A stretch of 64,000 bases of DNA from Bordetella sp. 02P26C-1. GTDB lineage: Bacteria; Pseudomonadota; Gammaproteobacteria; Burkholderiales; Burkholderiaceae_B. Below the pieces are notes generated by a model. That model was not told the origin of the DNA. It saw only the letters and a list, made by a program, of their open reading frames with translations, and made no database searches. The stretch is taken from assembly GCF_009763255.1 (NCBI RefSeq), contig NZ_WSJB01000005.1, positions 1-64,000 of the forward strand. The letters run 5' to 3'. Positions 37,411-45,860 of the stretch are shown here, piece by piece (the first letter of the stretch is position 1; each line of letters starts with the position of its first letter). Made by a program: the position numbers and the translations under genes.

Positions 37411-37899
37411 ATGCCGCCTACCCTGACCCTTGTTGTCGCGTATTCGGATAATCGCGTCATTGGACGCGACAATGCGTTGCCCTGGAAGCTGCCGGGCGAC
37501 CTCGCGCATTTCAAGCGCACCACGCTGGGCAGCCCCATCATCATGGGACGCAAGACCTGGGAATCGCTCGGACGCCCGCTGCCGGGCCGCACGAATGTGG
37601 TGGTGACTCGCAATGCGGATTACGAGGCGCCGGGCGCCGTGGTGGCCACGACCTTGCAGGCGGCAATCGATGCCTGTGGGAACGTGCCGCATGCGTATGT
37701 GATCGGCGGCGCGCAGATCTATGAGCAAGCCATCCCGCTCGCGCAACGCGTCATCGCCACCGAAGTGCGTGCGCATGTGGAAGGCGATGCCTTTTTCCCG
37801 GGACTGGCCGCCGCGCATTGGCGTGAAACCTCGCGCGAGCCACAGCCGGAAGAGAACGGCTACCACTACGAATTCGTGGTGTACGAGCGGCGCGACTGA
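37411..37899 (+). CDS. folA: Dihydrofolate reductase
   Basis: Reduces dihydrofolate made by ThyA, using NADPH. The 162-residue protein has the substrate-site Asp30 in LPGDLAHFKRTT, the Met20-type loop RVIGRDNALPWKLP and the NADPH motifs GRKTWESLGRPLPGR and YVIGGAQIYEQA. It is convergent with the MocR regulator, with 17 bp between the stops. Confidence 0.97.
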   Translation: MPPTLTLVVAYSDNRVIGRDNALPWKLPGDLAHFKRTTLGSPIIMGRKTWESLGRPLPGRTNVVVTRNADYEAPGAVVATTLQAAIDACGNVPHAYVIGGAQIYEQAIPLAQRVIATEVRAHVEGDAFFPGLAAAHWRETSREPQPEENGYHYEFVVYERRD

Positions 37900-37916
37900 G
37901 GCGATCAGGCGGCACG

Positions 37917-39341
37917 CTAGGCTGATTTCTTTTGCCGCACCTGCTCAAGAAAGCGCCACAGTTGGGGCGCTTGTGAATAGGCGACGTTGAACCGCATCCA
38001 CGGAATGTCGGCCTCGTCGGGATCGAAATACGATCCCGGGGCGAGCCAGATTCCATCTTTGAGCGCGGCCTCTGCCAACGTATTGGCGCTGCACGCCCAT
38101 GAGTCCGGCAGCCGCGCCCACAAAAATAAGCCCGCATGCGGGCGCGCCCACAGTGTCAATCCCAGTGCATCCATGTGCTGCGCCACCACTGCGTGTGCCT
38201 GCGCCAGCCGCTCGCGTGTGCGCGCGATATGCGCGCGATAGCGTCCCTCGCGGATGACCTGATGCACCACACGCTCCATGATTTCGGGCGAGGTCAAGCC
38301 GACCGCCATTTTGGTGCGAGCGATGTCGCGCACCAGATCGCGATGCGCGGCGATATAACCCACGCGCACCGAAGGGCTGATCACTTTCGAGAACCCGCCC
38401 AGATACACTACACGCCGTGCTCCATCGAGCGCGGCGAGCATCGGCGCGGAGGTGGTCACGAGTTCACGTGATATATCGTCCTCGATCACCCAGAACTCTT
38501 GTTGCTCGGCGAGCTGAAGCACGCGAAAGGCATTCGACATGCTCATAACGGCGCCAGAGGGATTTTGCAGCACGGTGTTGACGAATAACGCGCGCGGACG
38601 ATGAGTCTGCGCGGCTTGGGCCAGCGCCTCACAATCCAGACCGTCTGCCGTGCGAGGTACGCTGACCATCCGAACCCCAGCTAGCCGCAACATGGGCAGC
38701 AGGTTGGCATAACAAGGATGTTCGACCAGCACGGTATCGCCCGGCCGCAGCAAAGTACGTATGACCAAGTCCAAACCATGGGTCACCCCTTGCGTCAACA
38801 CCACCTGGTCGAGCGTTACATCCAGGCCATGCGCGCCGAGCCCGGACGCGACGGTGTCGCGCAAGGGGGCATAACCATAGGGATGCCCGTAACCCGCGAT
38901 GCGCAACGCGGGCACGCGCCCCAAGTGCCGTAGCGCCTGATGCAGGCCTTCCTCGTTTAACCATTCACCCGGCAACCAGCCGCCGCCCGACTTGATGGCG
39001 ATGGAGTGATCGGCAAAGATGTCCGATAACAGCCAGCTCGCATTCAACCGCGGCGGCACCCAGGAAGCAGGCTCGCTCGGCGCATGCGCATCCCCCTGTG
39101 GCGCGACGCGGTATCCGGCGCCGGGTCGCGCCGTTAACCAGCCCTGATTGACCAGGCGACCATAGGCGCTGGCGACGGTAAATGTGCTGACGCCGTACTT
39201 GCGCGCGAACTCACGTACCGAAGGCACTGCCATGCCGGGGCGCAACTGGCGGTTCTGGATCGCGGCGGCATACACGTCCACCACCTGATCGACCAGCGTA
39301 GATCCCTGATTGCGCGCGCGAACCGGCTGAAAATCAAACAT
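37917..39341 (-). CDS. MocR-type GntR/aminotransferase-fold transcriptional regulator
   Basis: A 474-residue fusion of an N-terminal GntR winged helix (residues about 10-78, with VPSVREFARKYGVSTFTV) and a C-terminal type I aminotransferase fold with the PLP-lysine stretch YLGGFSKVISPSVRVGY. Such PdxR/MocR/GabR-like proteins sense PLP adducts of amino compounds. It is divergent from the TRAP transporter across a 605-bp gap and could regulate it, though the FCD-type GntR at 47994 is an equal candidate. ATG 39341 is chosen; an in-frame TTG at 39359 is possible. Confidence 0.9.
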   Translation of the reverse strand: MFDFQPVRARNQGSTLVDQVVDVYAAAIQNRQLRPGMAVPSVREFARKYGVSTFTVASAYGRLVNQGWLTARPGAGYRVAPQGDAHAPSEPASWVPPRLNASWLLSDIFADHSIAIKSGGGWLPGEWLNEEGLHQALRHLGRVPALRIAGYGHPYGYAPLRDTVASGLGAHGLDVTLDQVVLTQGVTHGLDLVIRTLLRPGDTVLVEHPCYANLLPMLRLAGVRMVSVPRTADGLDCEALAQAAQTHRPRALFVNTVLQNPSGAVMSMSNAFRVLQLAEQQEFWVIEDDISRELVTTSAPMLAALDGARRVVYLGGFSKVISPSVRVGYIAAHRDLVRDIARTKMAVGLTSPEIMERVVHQVIREGRYRAHIARTRERLAQAHAVVAQHMDALGLTLWARPHAGLFLWARLPDSWACSANTLAEAALKDGIWLAPGSYFDPDEADIPWMRFNVAYSQAPQLWRFLEQVRQKKSA

Positions 39342-39946
39342 GGCAACTGCGAGTCCCAAGGGTGCGTCCGGCCGACGAAGGATGAGCGCAGACCGATGAA
39401 CGTTCGCGCTGATTTTATATGTCGGGCGGCGCCATCGGGTGAAAAGTAGCTAGCTGAGCAAATGGGTGATGGCGCGCTCTCGCGCACCACAATAAGGCAT
39501 CTCCGCCCCAAGTTGAGCCAAAACCGCACGCCGACAAAGTGCGATCTGCACCAGGCTTGTGCGGCGGGGCCGCCCTACCGTTCCAATGTAAAAAAGTTTG
39601 TTTTCGTATAGGATTATCGGCGATAATTCGCGCGCCAAAAAAGCAAAGCAACACGAGGCTATTCCCCCCTGAATTTCAATAAAGGCATGAAATAAGGGGA
39701 TATTTGGCGCTACTTTGCAGCTTTAGAAGCAACTACGCCCAGCGACGACAGGCTTTTTATCGTATACGATATATGCGTATTCTCTTTTTAATCCTGGCAC
39801 GACCGAGACCAAAATGTCAGGATGGTCACACGTCAGACTGGTGGTCAGTGAACCAGGGTTAAGGCAGATGAATGCGCGACCGGCTGGCCCGAACGACACT
39901 CTGTTTACCCACAACCTTTTTTCCCTCAAGCACTAAAGGAGTTTCC
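39342..39946. other. 605-bp divergent intergenic region with a putative operator
   Basis: An AT-rich control region between the MocR gene and dctP. No gene is supported in it. The only clear element is the palindrome at 39759-39770, with an AT-rich stretch around 39595-39720. Confidence 0.5.
39759..39770 (+). promoter_or_regulatory. Putative GntR-type operator upstream of the TRAP operon
   Basis: ATCGTATACGAT is a perfect 12-bp palindrome, followed by a partial repeat GCGTAT. GTATAC-centred dyads are typical of FCD-subfamily GntR operators. It lies about 180 bp before the dctP start. Confidence 0.5.
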
Positions 39947-40951
39947 ATGAAGCGCTTTTTGGCCGCGACCGCGTTCGCGCTGCTTCCCGCTTTGTCCATG
40001 GCACAGGCGGAGTACAACCTGCGCTGGGCGCACTATCTGCCTGACGGCCCGTTCCTCGAGGTCGAAAACCAGTTCGCCAAGAACGTCGAACAACGCACCA
40101 ACGGCAAGGTCAAGATCAACGCGACCTACGCTGGCGGCTTGGGCAACGTGAGCGAAATCTTGGCTCTGGCTGGCCGTGGCGCGGTGGACTTCGCAACGGC
40201 GCCCGCTGGCTACTATCCGGACCGCCTGCCGCTGTGGAAGGCGTCGCAATTGCCCTTCGTCTTCGAGAGCCCCAAACAGGCCATCGAAACGCTGCAAACG
40301 CTGCGCAAAGAGTTCCCCAGCTTTGACGCCGAAATGAAGAAGATGGGTATCCGCTTCTTGTTCCAGCAACCGCTGGGTTCGTACTACTTCCTGGGCAACC
40401 AGGCAGGCTGCGATACGCTGGCTGGCATCAACGGCAAGAAAGTGCGTGCGTTCGGCGCAGACATTCCCAAGATCGTCTCCGCGGCCGGCGGCGTGCCGGT
40501 GACCCTGTCGACGACCGAAATGTACGAAGGCCTGCAACGCGGCGTGGTGGACTATGCCAACGCCGACGTGGGCAACCTGGCCTCGTTGAAGCTGTATGAA
40601 GTGGGCAACAAGATCTGTGGCCCCATCATGACGTTCACGGGCCACATGATGGCCGTCAGCGATCGTACCTGGACGCGCCTGCCCAAGGAATACCAGGACA
40701 TCATCGCCGAGGAAGCAGCCGCTGCTCAACAGCGTTATCTGGAGTGGGTTGACGCCAACAACCAGAAGGCTATCGGCGTGATCAATGAAGCGGGTATCGA
40801 GATCGTGCCCTTCAACCCCGATGACATGGCCAAGTGGAAAGCCGCCGCGCCTGACCTCATCGAGGGTTGGGTACGTGAGTCGGCCAAGCGTGGCCAAGGC
40901 GACGAAGCCGCGAAGATCGCTGCTCGTTGGCGCGAACTGCTCGCCCAATAA
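39947..40951 (+). CDS. TRAP transporter substrate-binding protein (DctP family)
   Basis: A periplasmic solute receptor of 334 residues with a signal peptide at about residues 1-20 (ending LSMAQA). The DctP fold begins YNLRWAHYLPDGPFLEVENQ. KVRAFGADIPKIVSAAGGVPV holds the conserved Arg that binds a substrate carboxylate in this family. The ligand is unknown; the cluster suggests a small carboxylated cyclic amide or a breakdown product. AAAGGAG lies 5 nt before ATG 39947; the frame is open to 39872 without a start site. Confidence 0.92.
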   Translation: MKRFLAATAFALLPALSMAQAEYNLRWAHYLPDGPFLEVENQFAKNVEQRTNGKVKINATYAGGLGNVSEILALAGRGAVDFATAPAGYYPDRLPLWKASQLPFVFESPKQAIETLQTLRKEFPSFDAEMKKMGIRFLFQQPLGSYYFLGNQAGCDTLAGINGKKVRAFGADIPKIVSAAGGVPVTLSTTEMYEGLQRGVVDYANADVGNLASLKLYEVGNKICGPIMTFTGHMMAVSDRTWTRLPKEYQDIIAEEAAAAQQRYLEWVDANNQKAIGVINEAGIEIVPFNPDDMAKWKAAAPDLIEGWVRESAKRGQGDEAAKIAARWRELLAQ

Positions 40952-41017
40952 GCCCGTCGCGGCCTAGATGGCGTGGCCCGGCCGGGCCACGCCGACTTCA
41001 AACCTGAAGCGAACCCC

Positions 41018-41581
41018 ATGTCCTCATTGTCTCGGTTATTAGAAAAACTGGCTTGGGCCACTGTCGTAGTTGGCGGCCTGGGGCTGATGATGTCCATGTG
41101 CCTGGGTGTCGCCGACGTCGTCGGCACCTATGTCGGACACCCCGTGCCCGGCGCATATGAACTTACTGAGAGCACGATGGTGCTCGTCGTCTTTGGTGGG
41201 TTGGCGTACGCGCAGATCAAGCGCAAGCACATCCGCGTCGAATTGCTCTACCAACATATGTCGCCCCGCGTGCAGTCGACGATGGATATCGTCGCTGACC
41301 TGGCTGCGCTGGTGTTCTTTGCCCTCTTGGCCTGGCAAGGCTGGAATGAAGCGCTCTATAGCTGGGAGATCGATGAGGCGACGAATGGTCTGGTTCGTTT
41401 TCCGTTATACCCGGCCCGATTCGTCCTGGTGTTCGGCTCGGTGCTTTTCCTGATTCAGATGTTTCTTGATTTGCTCGAAGACATCGGTCGATTGCTGACC
41501 GGCGTCGGCGGTCGCAAAGAGGATCTCATCACAGACGAAATCAAGGCGCTCATGGAAGAAGGAGAACAACGCCGTGCTTGA
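41018..41581 (+). CDS. TRAP transporter small membrane subunit (DctQ family)
   Basis: A 187-residue inner-membrane protein with four hydrophobic segments (about residues 12-33, 50-70, 88-108 and 130-150), typical of DctQ. The first Met with a possible ribosome site is ATG 41018; an in-frame start at 40973 lies in the leader. Its stop overlaps the dctM start by 8 nt, coupling the two membrane subunits. Confidence 0.9.
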   Translation: MSSLSRLLEKLAWATVVVGGLGLMMSMCLGVADVVGTYVGHPVPGAYELTESTMVLVVFGGLAYAQIKRKHIRVELLYQHMSPRVQSTMDIVADLAALVFFALLAWQGWNEALYSWEIDEATNGLVRFPLYPARFVLVFGSVLFLIQMFLDLLEDIGRLLTGVGGRKEDLITDEIKALMEEGEQRRA

Positions 41582-42884
41582 TCCCGCAACCACTAGCTTG
41601 ATTTGCGTAGGACTGTTGTTTCTCCTACTGGTGATCGGCGCGCACATCGGCGTGGCATTGGGTATTGCCGGCGTGCTGGGCATGTACCTGACGATCGGTC
41701 CGGACGCTGCGTGGGCGCAGCTGGCCATGGTGCCGTTCGCCACGACCAACTCCTTTATGTTGGCCACGATTCCGCTATTCATCCTGATGGGCTCGTTCGC
41801 GACACAGGCGAACCTGACGACGGACCTTTATCGTGCCGCTTATACCTGGCTGGGCCGCTTGCCCGGTGGCATGGCGATCGCGACGACCTTGGCCTCGGCG
41901 GCCTTCGGTGCGGCATCGGGCTCGACCATAGTGAACGCAGCCGTGTTCACGCGCATGGCGCTGCCGGAAATGACCCGCCTGGGCTATGACAAGCTGCTGA
42001 GCTCGGGCTGTATCGCCGCCTCGGGCACATTGGCCGCGCTGATTCCTCCGAGTATCTTGATGGTGGTCTACGCCATTATCACGGAGCAATCGATCGGCAA
42101 GATCATGCTGGCCGGCCTGGTCCCCGGACTGCTGACCGCGCTCGTGTTCATGGGCGGCATCTATGTGCGTGTGAAGCTCAAGCCTTCGCTTGCGCCCATG
42201 CCGAAGGAAACCTTCACCTGGGGTGACCGTTTCAAGTCGCTGTCCGGTGTGTGGGGCATTTGTGTTCTGTTCGCGCTGGTGATCGGCGGCATTTACGCAG
42301 GCTTGTTTACGCCGACCTTCGCGGGTGCGGTAGGCGCGTTTGGCGCACTGGTGATTGTCGTATGCAAGCGCCGCTTGACCAAGCAGGCAGCAGTTGAAAT
42401 CGTCAAAGACGCAGGCATCAACAGCACGACGATCTTCATCATCATTATCGGCGGCATGCTGTTCGCGCGTTTCCTGACCTACACCGGTATTGTCAACGAC
42501 GTCACGAACTATTTGATCTCGCTGGAACTCGCGCCGATCACCTATCTGCTTTGCTTCATCGTGGTCTTCCTGATTCTGGGAATGTTCATCGAAGCCATCG
42601 CGATCATGGTGATGACCATGCCGGTGATGTATCCGGTCTTGATCGGCGTGGGCTATGACCCGATCTGGCTAGGCATTATCTCGGTGAAGCTGGCGGAAAT
42701 CTCGCTGTGCACGCCGCCCGTGGGCTTGAACGTGTACGTGGTGCGCAGCGCCTCGCCGGTGCCGCTGAGCCTGGAGAACGTGTTCGCGGGGGTCACGCCG
42801 TTCGTGGTGATGGATTTCCTGGTGCTGGCATTGCTGGTGGCTTTCCCGGAAATCGTGACGTTCTTGCCCAACATGATGTCGTAA
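41574..42884 (+). CDS. TRAP transporter large membrane subunit (DctM family)
   Basis: The 436-residue transport subunit, with about 12 membrane segments. FGAASGSTIVNAAVFTRMA and SSGCIAASGTLAALIPPS are the sodium and substrate-site glycine/serine loops of DctM proteins. LAEISLCTPPVGLNVYVVR is the matching C-terminal repeat. The GTG start has AAGGAG 9 nt upstream. It completes the P-Q-M operon and is followed by a 13-bp hairpin. Confidence 0.94.
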   Translation: MLDPATTSLICVGLLFLLLVIGAHIGVALGIAGVLGMYLTIGPDAAWAQLAMVPFATTNSFMLATIPLFILMGSFATQANLTTDLYRAAYTWLGRLPGGMAIATTLASAAFGAASGSTIVNAAVFTRMALPEMTRLGYDKLLSSGCIAASGTLAALIPPSILMVVYAIITEQSIGKIMLAGLVPGLLTALVFMGGIYVRVKLKPSLAPMPKETFTWGDRFKSLSGVWGICVLFALVIGGIYAGLFTPTFAGAVGAFGALVIVVCKRRLTKQAAVEIVKDAGINSTTIFIIIIGGMLFARFLTYTGIVNDVTNYLISLELAPITYLLCFIVVFLILGMFIEAIAIMVMTMPVMYPVLIGVGYDPIWLGIISVKLAEISLCTPPVGLNVYVVRSASPVPLSLENVFAGVTPFVVMDFLVLALLVAFPEIVTFLPNMMS

Positions 42885-42946
42885 CGAGGTTCCAAAGGCA
42901 TATGAAGGCCCGAATCCGGACGCTTCTAAAGCCGAGGCGATAACCC

Positions 42947-42978
42947 GTCGGTCTCGATGCTCACACATCGAGACCGAC
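42947..42978 (+). terminator. Perfect 13-bp hairpin after the TRAP genes
   Basis: GTCGGTCTCGATG (42947-42959) pairs with CATCGAGACCGAC (42966-42978) around a 6-nt loop. No T run follows. It may protect the transporter mRNA 3' end or attenuate transcription into the hydrolase genes 140 bp further on. Confidence 0.55.
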
Positions 42979-43118
42979 AATGCATTACAAGTCGGTGGAT
43001 ACGCCCATTTGCGCCCAACGGCGCCGGGGTGACCGCAGCGACATTACGCAGACGACTGGCAGCGCAGCGCCACGAAAGCGCGCGCATTGTTTGAATTTAT
43101 TCGTGGAGAAGCAAACAC

Positions 43119-44018
43119 ATGACGCTCGAACATCACGGAAGGTATGAATATCGAAACATCGACCAGCGCCCGACTTACGAGTGGCCGAACGGCACACGTC
43201 TGGCCGTTTTCGTGGCGATGAACGTTGAAGTGTTTCGATTTGGCAAGGGCAAGGGCGCAGCAATCGCTCCGCCCGACCAGGCGCAAAGCCCCAGCATTTA
43301 CTCGTACCGCGATTATGGCAACCGCGTGGGCTTCTGGCGACTGATGGATATGTTCCGCGAGATGAATATCCCGCTCGAACATCAGCTCAATACCGCCGCG
43401 TACGACCTGCATCCGGACATCGTCGAGCGTATCCGCGCACATGGTGACGAGATTCTGGGGCACGGCCATACCAACTCGGACGAGCAAGCCGCGGTATCCG
43501 TGGAGGAAGAGCGCGCGCTGATCGAACAATGCACGGCCCGCATCACCAAAGAGGAAGGCCATGCTCCCACGGGCTGGATGAGCCCCTGGTTCTCCAACTC
43601 CGACCAGACGCTCGACCTGCTGCAAGAGGCTGGCTATAAATACGTGATGGACTGGACGTCCGACGACCAGCCAATCTGGGCCAAGACCCGGAATGGCAAG
43701 ATCCTCTTGATGCCCTACCCCATCGAGTCCAACGATAACCGCGCCTTGGTGTGGTTCCGTTATAGCTCCAAAGAATACGCGGACATGCTCATCGACGCGT
43801 TCGACGAGATGTTGGAGCAGTCCAAGCGTCAGCCCTTGGTGTGTCCGATTGCGCTGCATCCGTTCGTGGTGGGCCGCCCCTACCGCCTGCCGCAGTTGCG
43901 CCGTGTGTTCGAACACATTCAAAAGCACCGCGACCAGATCTGGCTGACCCGCCCGGGCGATATCTACCGCCATGTGGCCAGCTTGCCCCCCGGCACGGTG
44001 CCCGGCGACCAATACTGA
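43119..44018 (+). CDS. Polysaccharide-deacetylase-fold hydrolase (PuuE allantoinase / cyclic imidase-like)
   Basis: A 299-residue cytoplasmic NodB-fold protein without signal peptide. The usual TFDD catalytic motif is absent; the equivalent strand reads VAMNVEVFRF, with Asn and Glu as in PuuE-type allantoinases. The histidine motif GHGHTNSDEQ and the C-terminal LHPFVVGRPYRLP are kept. Cytosolic members act on cyclic amides (allantoin, cyclic imides), not polysaccharides. Next to a dihydropyrimidinase-like gene and an asparaginase-like gene, ring opening of a cyclic imide or ureide is the best guess. The ATG is preceded by GGAGA. Confidence 0.82.
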   Translation: MTLEHHGRYEYRNIDQRPTYEWPNGTRLAVFVAMNVEVFRFGKGKGAAIAPPDQAQSPSIYSYRDYGNRVGFWRLMDMFREMNIPLEHQLNTAAYDLHPDIVERIRAHGDEILGHGHTNSDEQAAVSVEEERALIEQCTARITKEEGHAPTGWMSPWFSNSDQTLDLLQEAGYKYVMDWTSDDQPIWAKTRNGKILLMPYPIESNDNRALVWFRYSSKEYADMLIDAFDEMLEQSKRQPLVCPIALHPFVVGRPYRLPQLRRVFEHIQKHRDQIWLTRPGDIYRHVASLPPGTVPGDQY

Positions 44019-44103
44019 CGTGGGCATTTAGCCTGCGAGCCCGCTGTCGCGCCGGACGACGATCCGGCCGCGACTGGCTGTTGTATTTTTTGAGAATTGA
44101 TCA

Positions 44104-45531
44104 ATGTTTGATCTCATCATTCGTTCAGATCGCGTAGTGACGCCGCATGGCGTTGGCGCACACGACATCGCCATCCAAGGCGAGAAAATTGCCGCTGTCG
44201 GTGCGTATGGCAGCTTGTCTCCGAAAGAAGGCGGCCGGCTCATCGATGCATCGGGCAAGATTGTGATTCCGGGCGGCATCGACCCGCACGTGCATTGCAA
44301 ATGGCACGTCCCCAATGTCGACGGCACGGCCGGTTTGTCTGATCCCCCAGACGTGGTGAGTCGCGCGGCACTGCATGGCGGCACGACCACGATTATCGAT
44401 TTTGCCCGTTGGACACATGGCAACACCATCCAGGGCACGATCGAAAAGCGCGACCGGGATTGGATCGGCCAAACATACTGCGATTACGCCTACCACGTGA
44501 TGGTTGAAGGCGCATTGCCGCCGGATATCTTCGGGCAGATCGCCGAAACCATTCAGGCGGGCTATCCGACGATCAAGATCTTCACCACCGATATTCGCCC
44601 GTCGACGCGTGGCCGGATGGTGGACTTCGGCGATATCTGGGAAGTCTTCAAAGTCCTTGCAGCCGAAGGCGGCATGGGTGTGATTCACGCCGAAGACAAC
44701 GACATCGTCATGCACATGTACGACAAGCTGATTCGCGAAGGGCGGGTCGCCTTCGAGAACATGGCCGAAGTGCACAACACGTTGTCTGAAGATCTGTCGT
44801 TTCGCCGGATCATCCGCTTGGCCGAGCAGGTGCCCGGCACGGCGCTCTACATGATGCACGTCAGTGCCGCCACGGGCACCGCCGCCATACGTGAAGCGCG
44901 CGCCAAGGGCCTGCCGATCTATGGCGAATCGCTGCATCAGTACATGCTCTACACCAGCGAAGACTACAAGCGTCCGAACGGTCAGATGTATCACACTTAT
45001 CCGTCACTGAAGTCGCAACAGGATCAGGATGCACTGTGGGCAGGCACGTTGGATGACACGATCCACGCCATCGCCACCGACGAGATCTGCTGCTCGTTGG
45101 CCACCAAGACCCAGGGCGTGCGTATCGATGATACGACTGGCGGTAATGCCGCGGTCGAACCGCGCGTGTCACTGATGTACACCGAGATGGTCGAAAAGCG
45201 CGGCTATCGTCTGGAGAAATTCGTGGATCTGGTGTCCACCAACGCGGCCAAGGTGTTGGGCTTGTATCCCCGCAAGGGCGCCATCGCCGCGGGCAGTGAT
45301 GCCGACATCGTGGTGCTCGACCCCGGTCTGCGCCGCAAGCTCGATGCCAAGGAACTGCACGAAACCGACTATTCCCCGTGGGAAGGCCGTGAAGTCGCGG
45401 TATGGCCCTCGCTAACCGTGTTGCGCGGTCAAATCGCGGTTGAAGACGGTGCGTTCCATGCACGCCCCAGCGGTCAATATCTGCCCCGCAAGATCGATCC
45501 GTCGATCCTCAACGGCGGCACGAAGCTGTAG
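44104..45531 (+). CDS. Dihydropyrimidinase/hydantoinase-like amidohydrolase
   Basis: A metal-dependent cyclic amidohydrolase of 475 residues in the D-hydantoinase/dihydropyrimidinase group. A full binuclear site is visible: H62 and H64 (DPHVHC), carboxylated K158 (PTIKIFTT), H195 (VIHAED), H252 (MMHVSAA) and D326 (ATDE). It should hydrolyse dihydropyrimidines, hydantoins or related cyclic diamides. No N-carbamoyl amidohydrolase gene is nearby, which argues against plain uracil breakdown. It lies 85 nt after the imidase-like gene and 8 nt before the unknown 106-residue gene. Confidence 0.9.
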   Translation: MFDLIIRSDRVVTPHGVGAHDIAIQGEKIAAVGAYGSLSPKEGGRLIDASGKIVIPGGIDPHVHCKWHVPNVDGTAGLSDPPDVVSRAALHGGTTTIIDFARWTHGNTIQGTIEKRDRDWIGQTYCDYAYHVMVEGALPPDIFGQIAETIQAGYPTIKIFTTDIRPSTRGRMVDFGDIWEVFKVLAAEGGMGVIHAEDNDIVMHMYDKLIREGRVAFENMAEVHNTLSEDLSFRRIIRLAEQVPGTALYMMHVSAATGTAAIREARAKGLPIYGESLHQYMLYTSEDYKRPNGQMYHTYPSLKSQQDQDALWAGTLDDTIHAIATDEICCSLATKTQGVRIDDTTGGNAAVEPRVSLMYTEMVEKRGYRLEKFVDLVSTNAAKVLGLYPRKGAIAAGSDADIVVLDPGLRRKLDAKELHETDYSPWEGREVAVWPSLTVLRGQIAVEDGAFHARPSGQYLPRKIDPSILNGGTKL

Positions 45532-45539
45532 AGCGCGCG

Positions 45540-45860
45540 ATGCACGAAAGCGAGCTTTTGCGTCGATTGCATGCCTTGCTGGCAGGCAGCGTCGCGTTGT
45601 GGAATCTGGACGATGTCGAACTCTCCGACTCGGGCGAAGGCACGATCGAGATCAGACGCGCGGATGGCTTCACGGTGAGTGTCACGCAGACACCGCCGGC
45701 CATGCGCGACATCGCACGCTGGTCGGTCAAAAGCTCGCTGGGCACATCGCGTCTTTGCAGTTCGGTGCTGGGTGTGGTTAGCGTGGTGAGCGAGATGCTT
45801 GGCGTCACACAAAGCCAACGGGTGCCGCTACGCGTGGGCGTCATGGGAGTCGCAGCATGA
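45540..45860 (+). CDS. Unknown 106-residue protein of the amide-catabolic cluster
   Basis: I do not recognise a family. It begins 8 nt after the amidohydrolase stop and overlaps the COG0523 GTPase by ATGA, so it is almost certainly translated. The N-terminal half looks helix then strand (LHALLAGSVALW, TIEIRRADGFTVSVTQ), giving a small alpha/beta fold. The C-terminal half is Val/Ser-rich and ends RVGVMGVAA. There is no signal peptide, zinc motif or membrane segment. A chaperone or subunit role for the amidohydrolase is possible but unproven. Confidence 0.7.
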   Translation: MHESELLRRLHALLAGSVALWNLDDVELSDSGEGTIEIRRADGFTVSVTQTPPAMRDIARWSVKSSLGTSRLCSSVLGVVSVVSEMLGVTQSQRVPLRVGVMGVAA

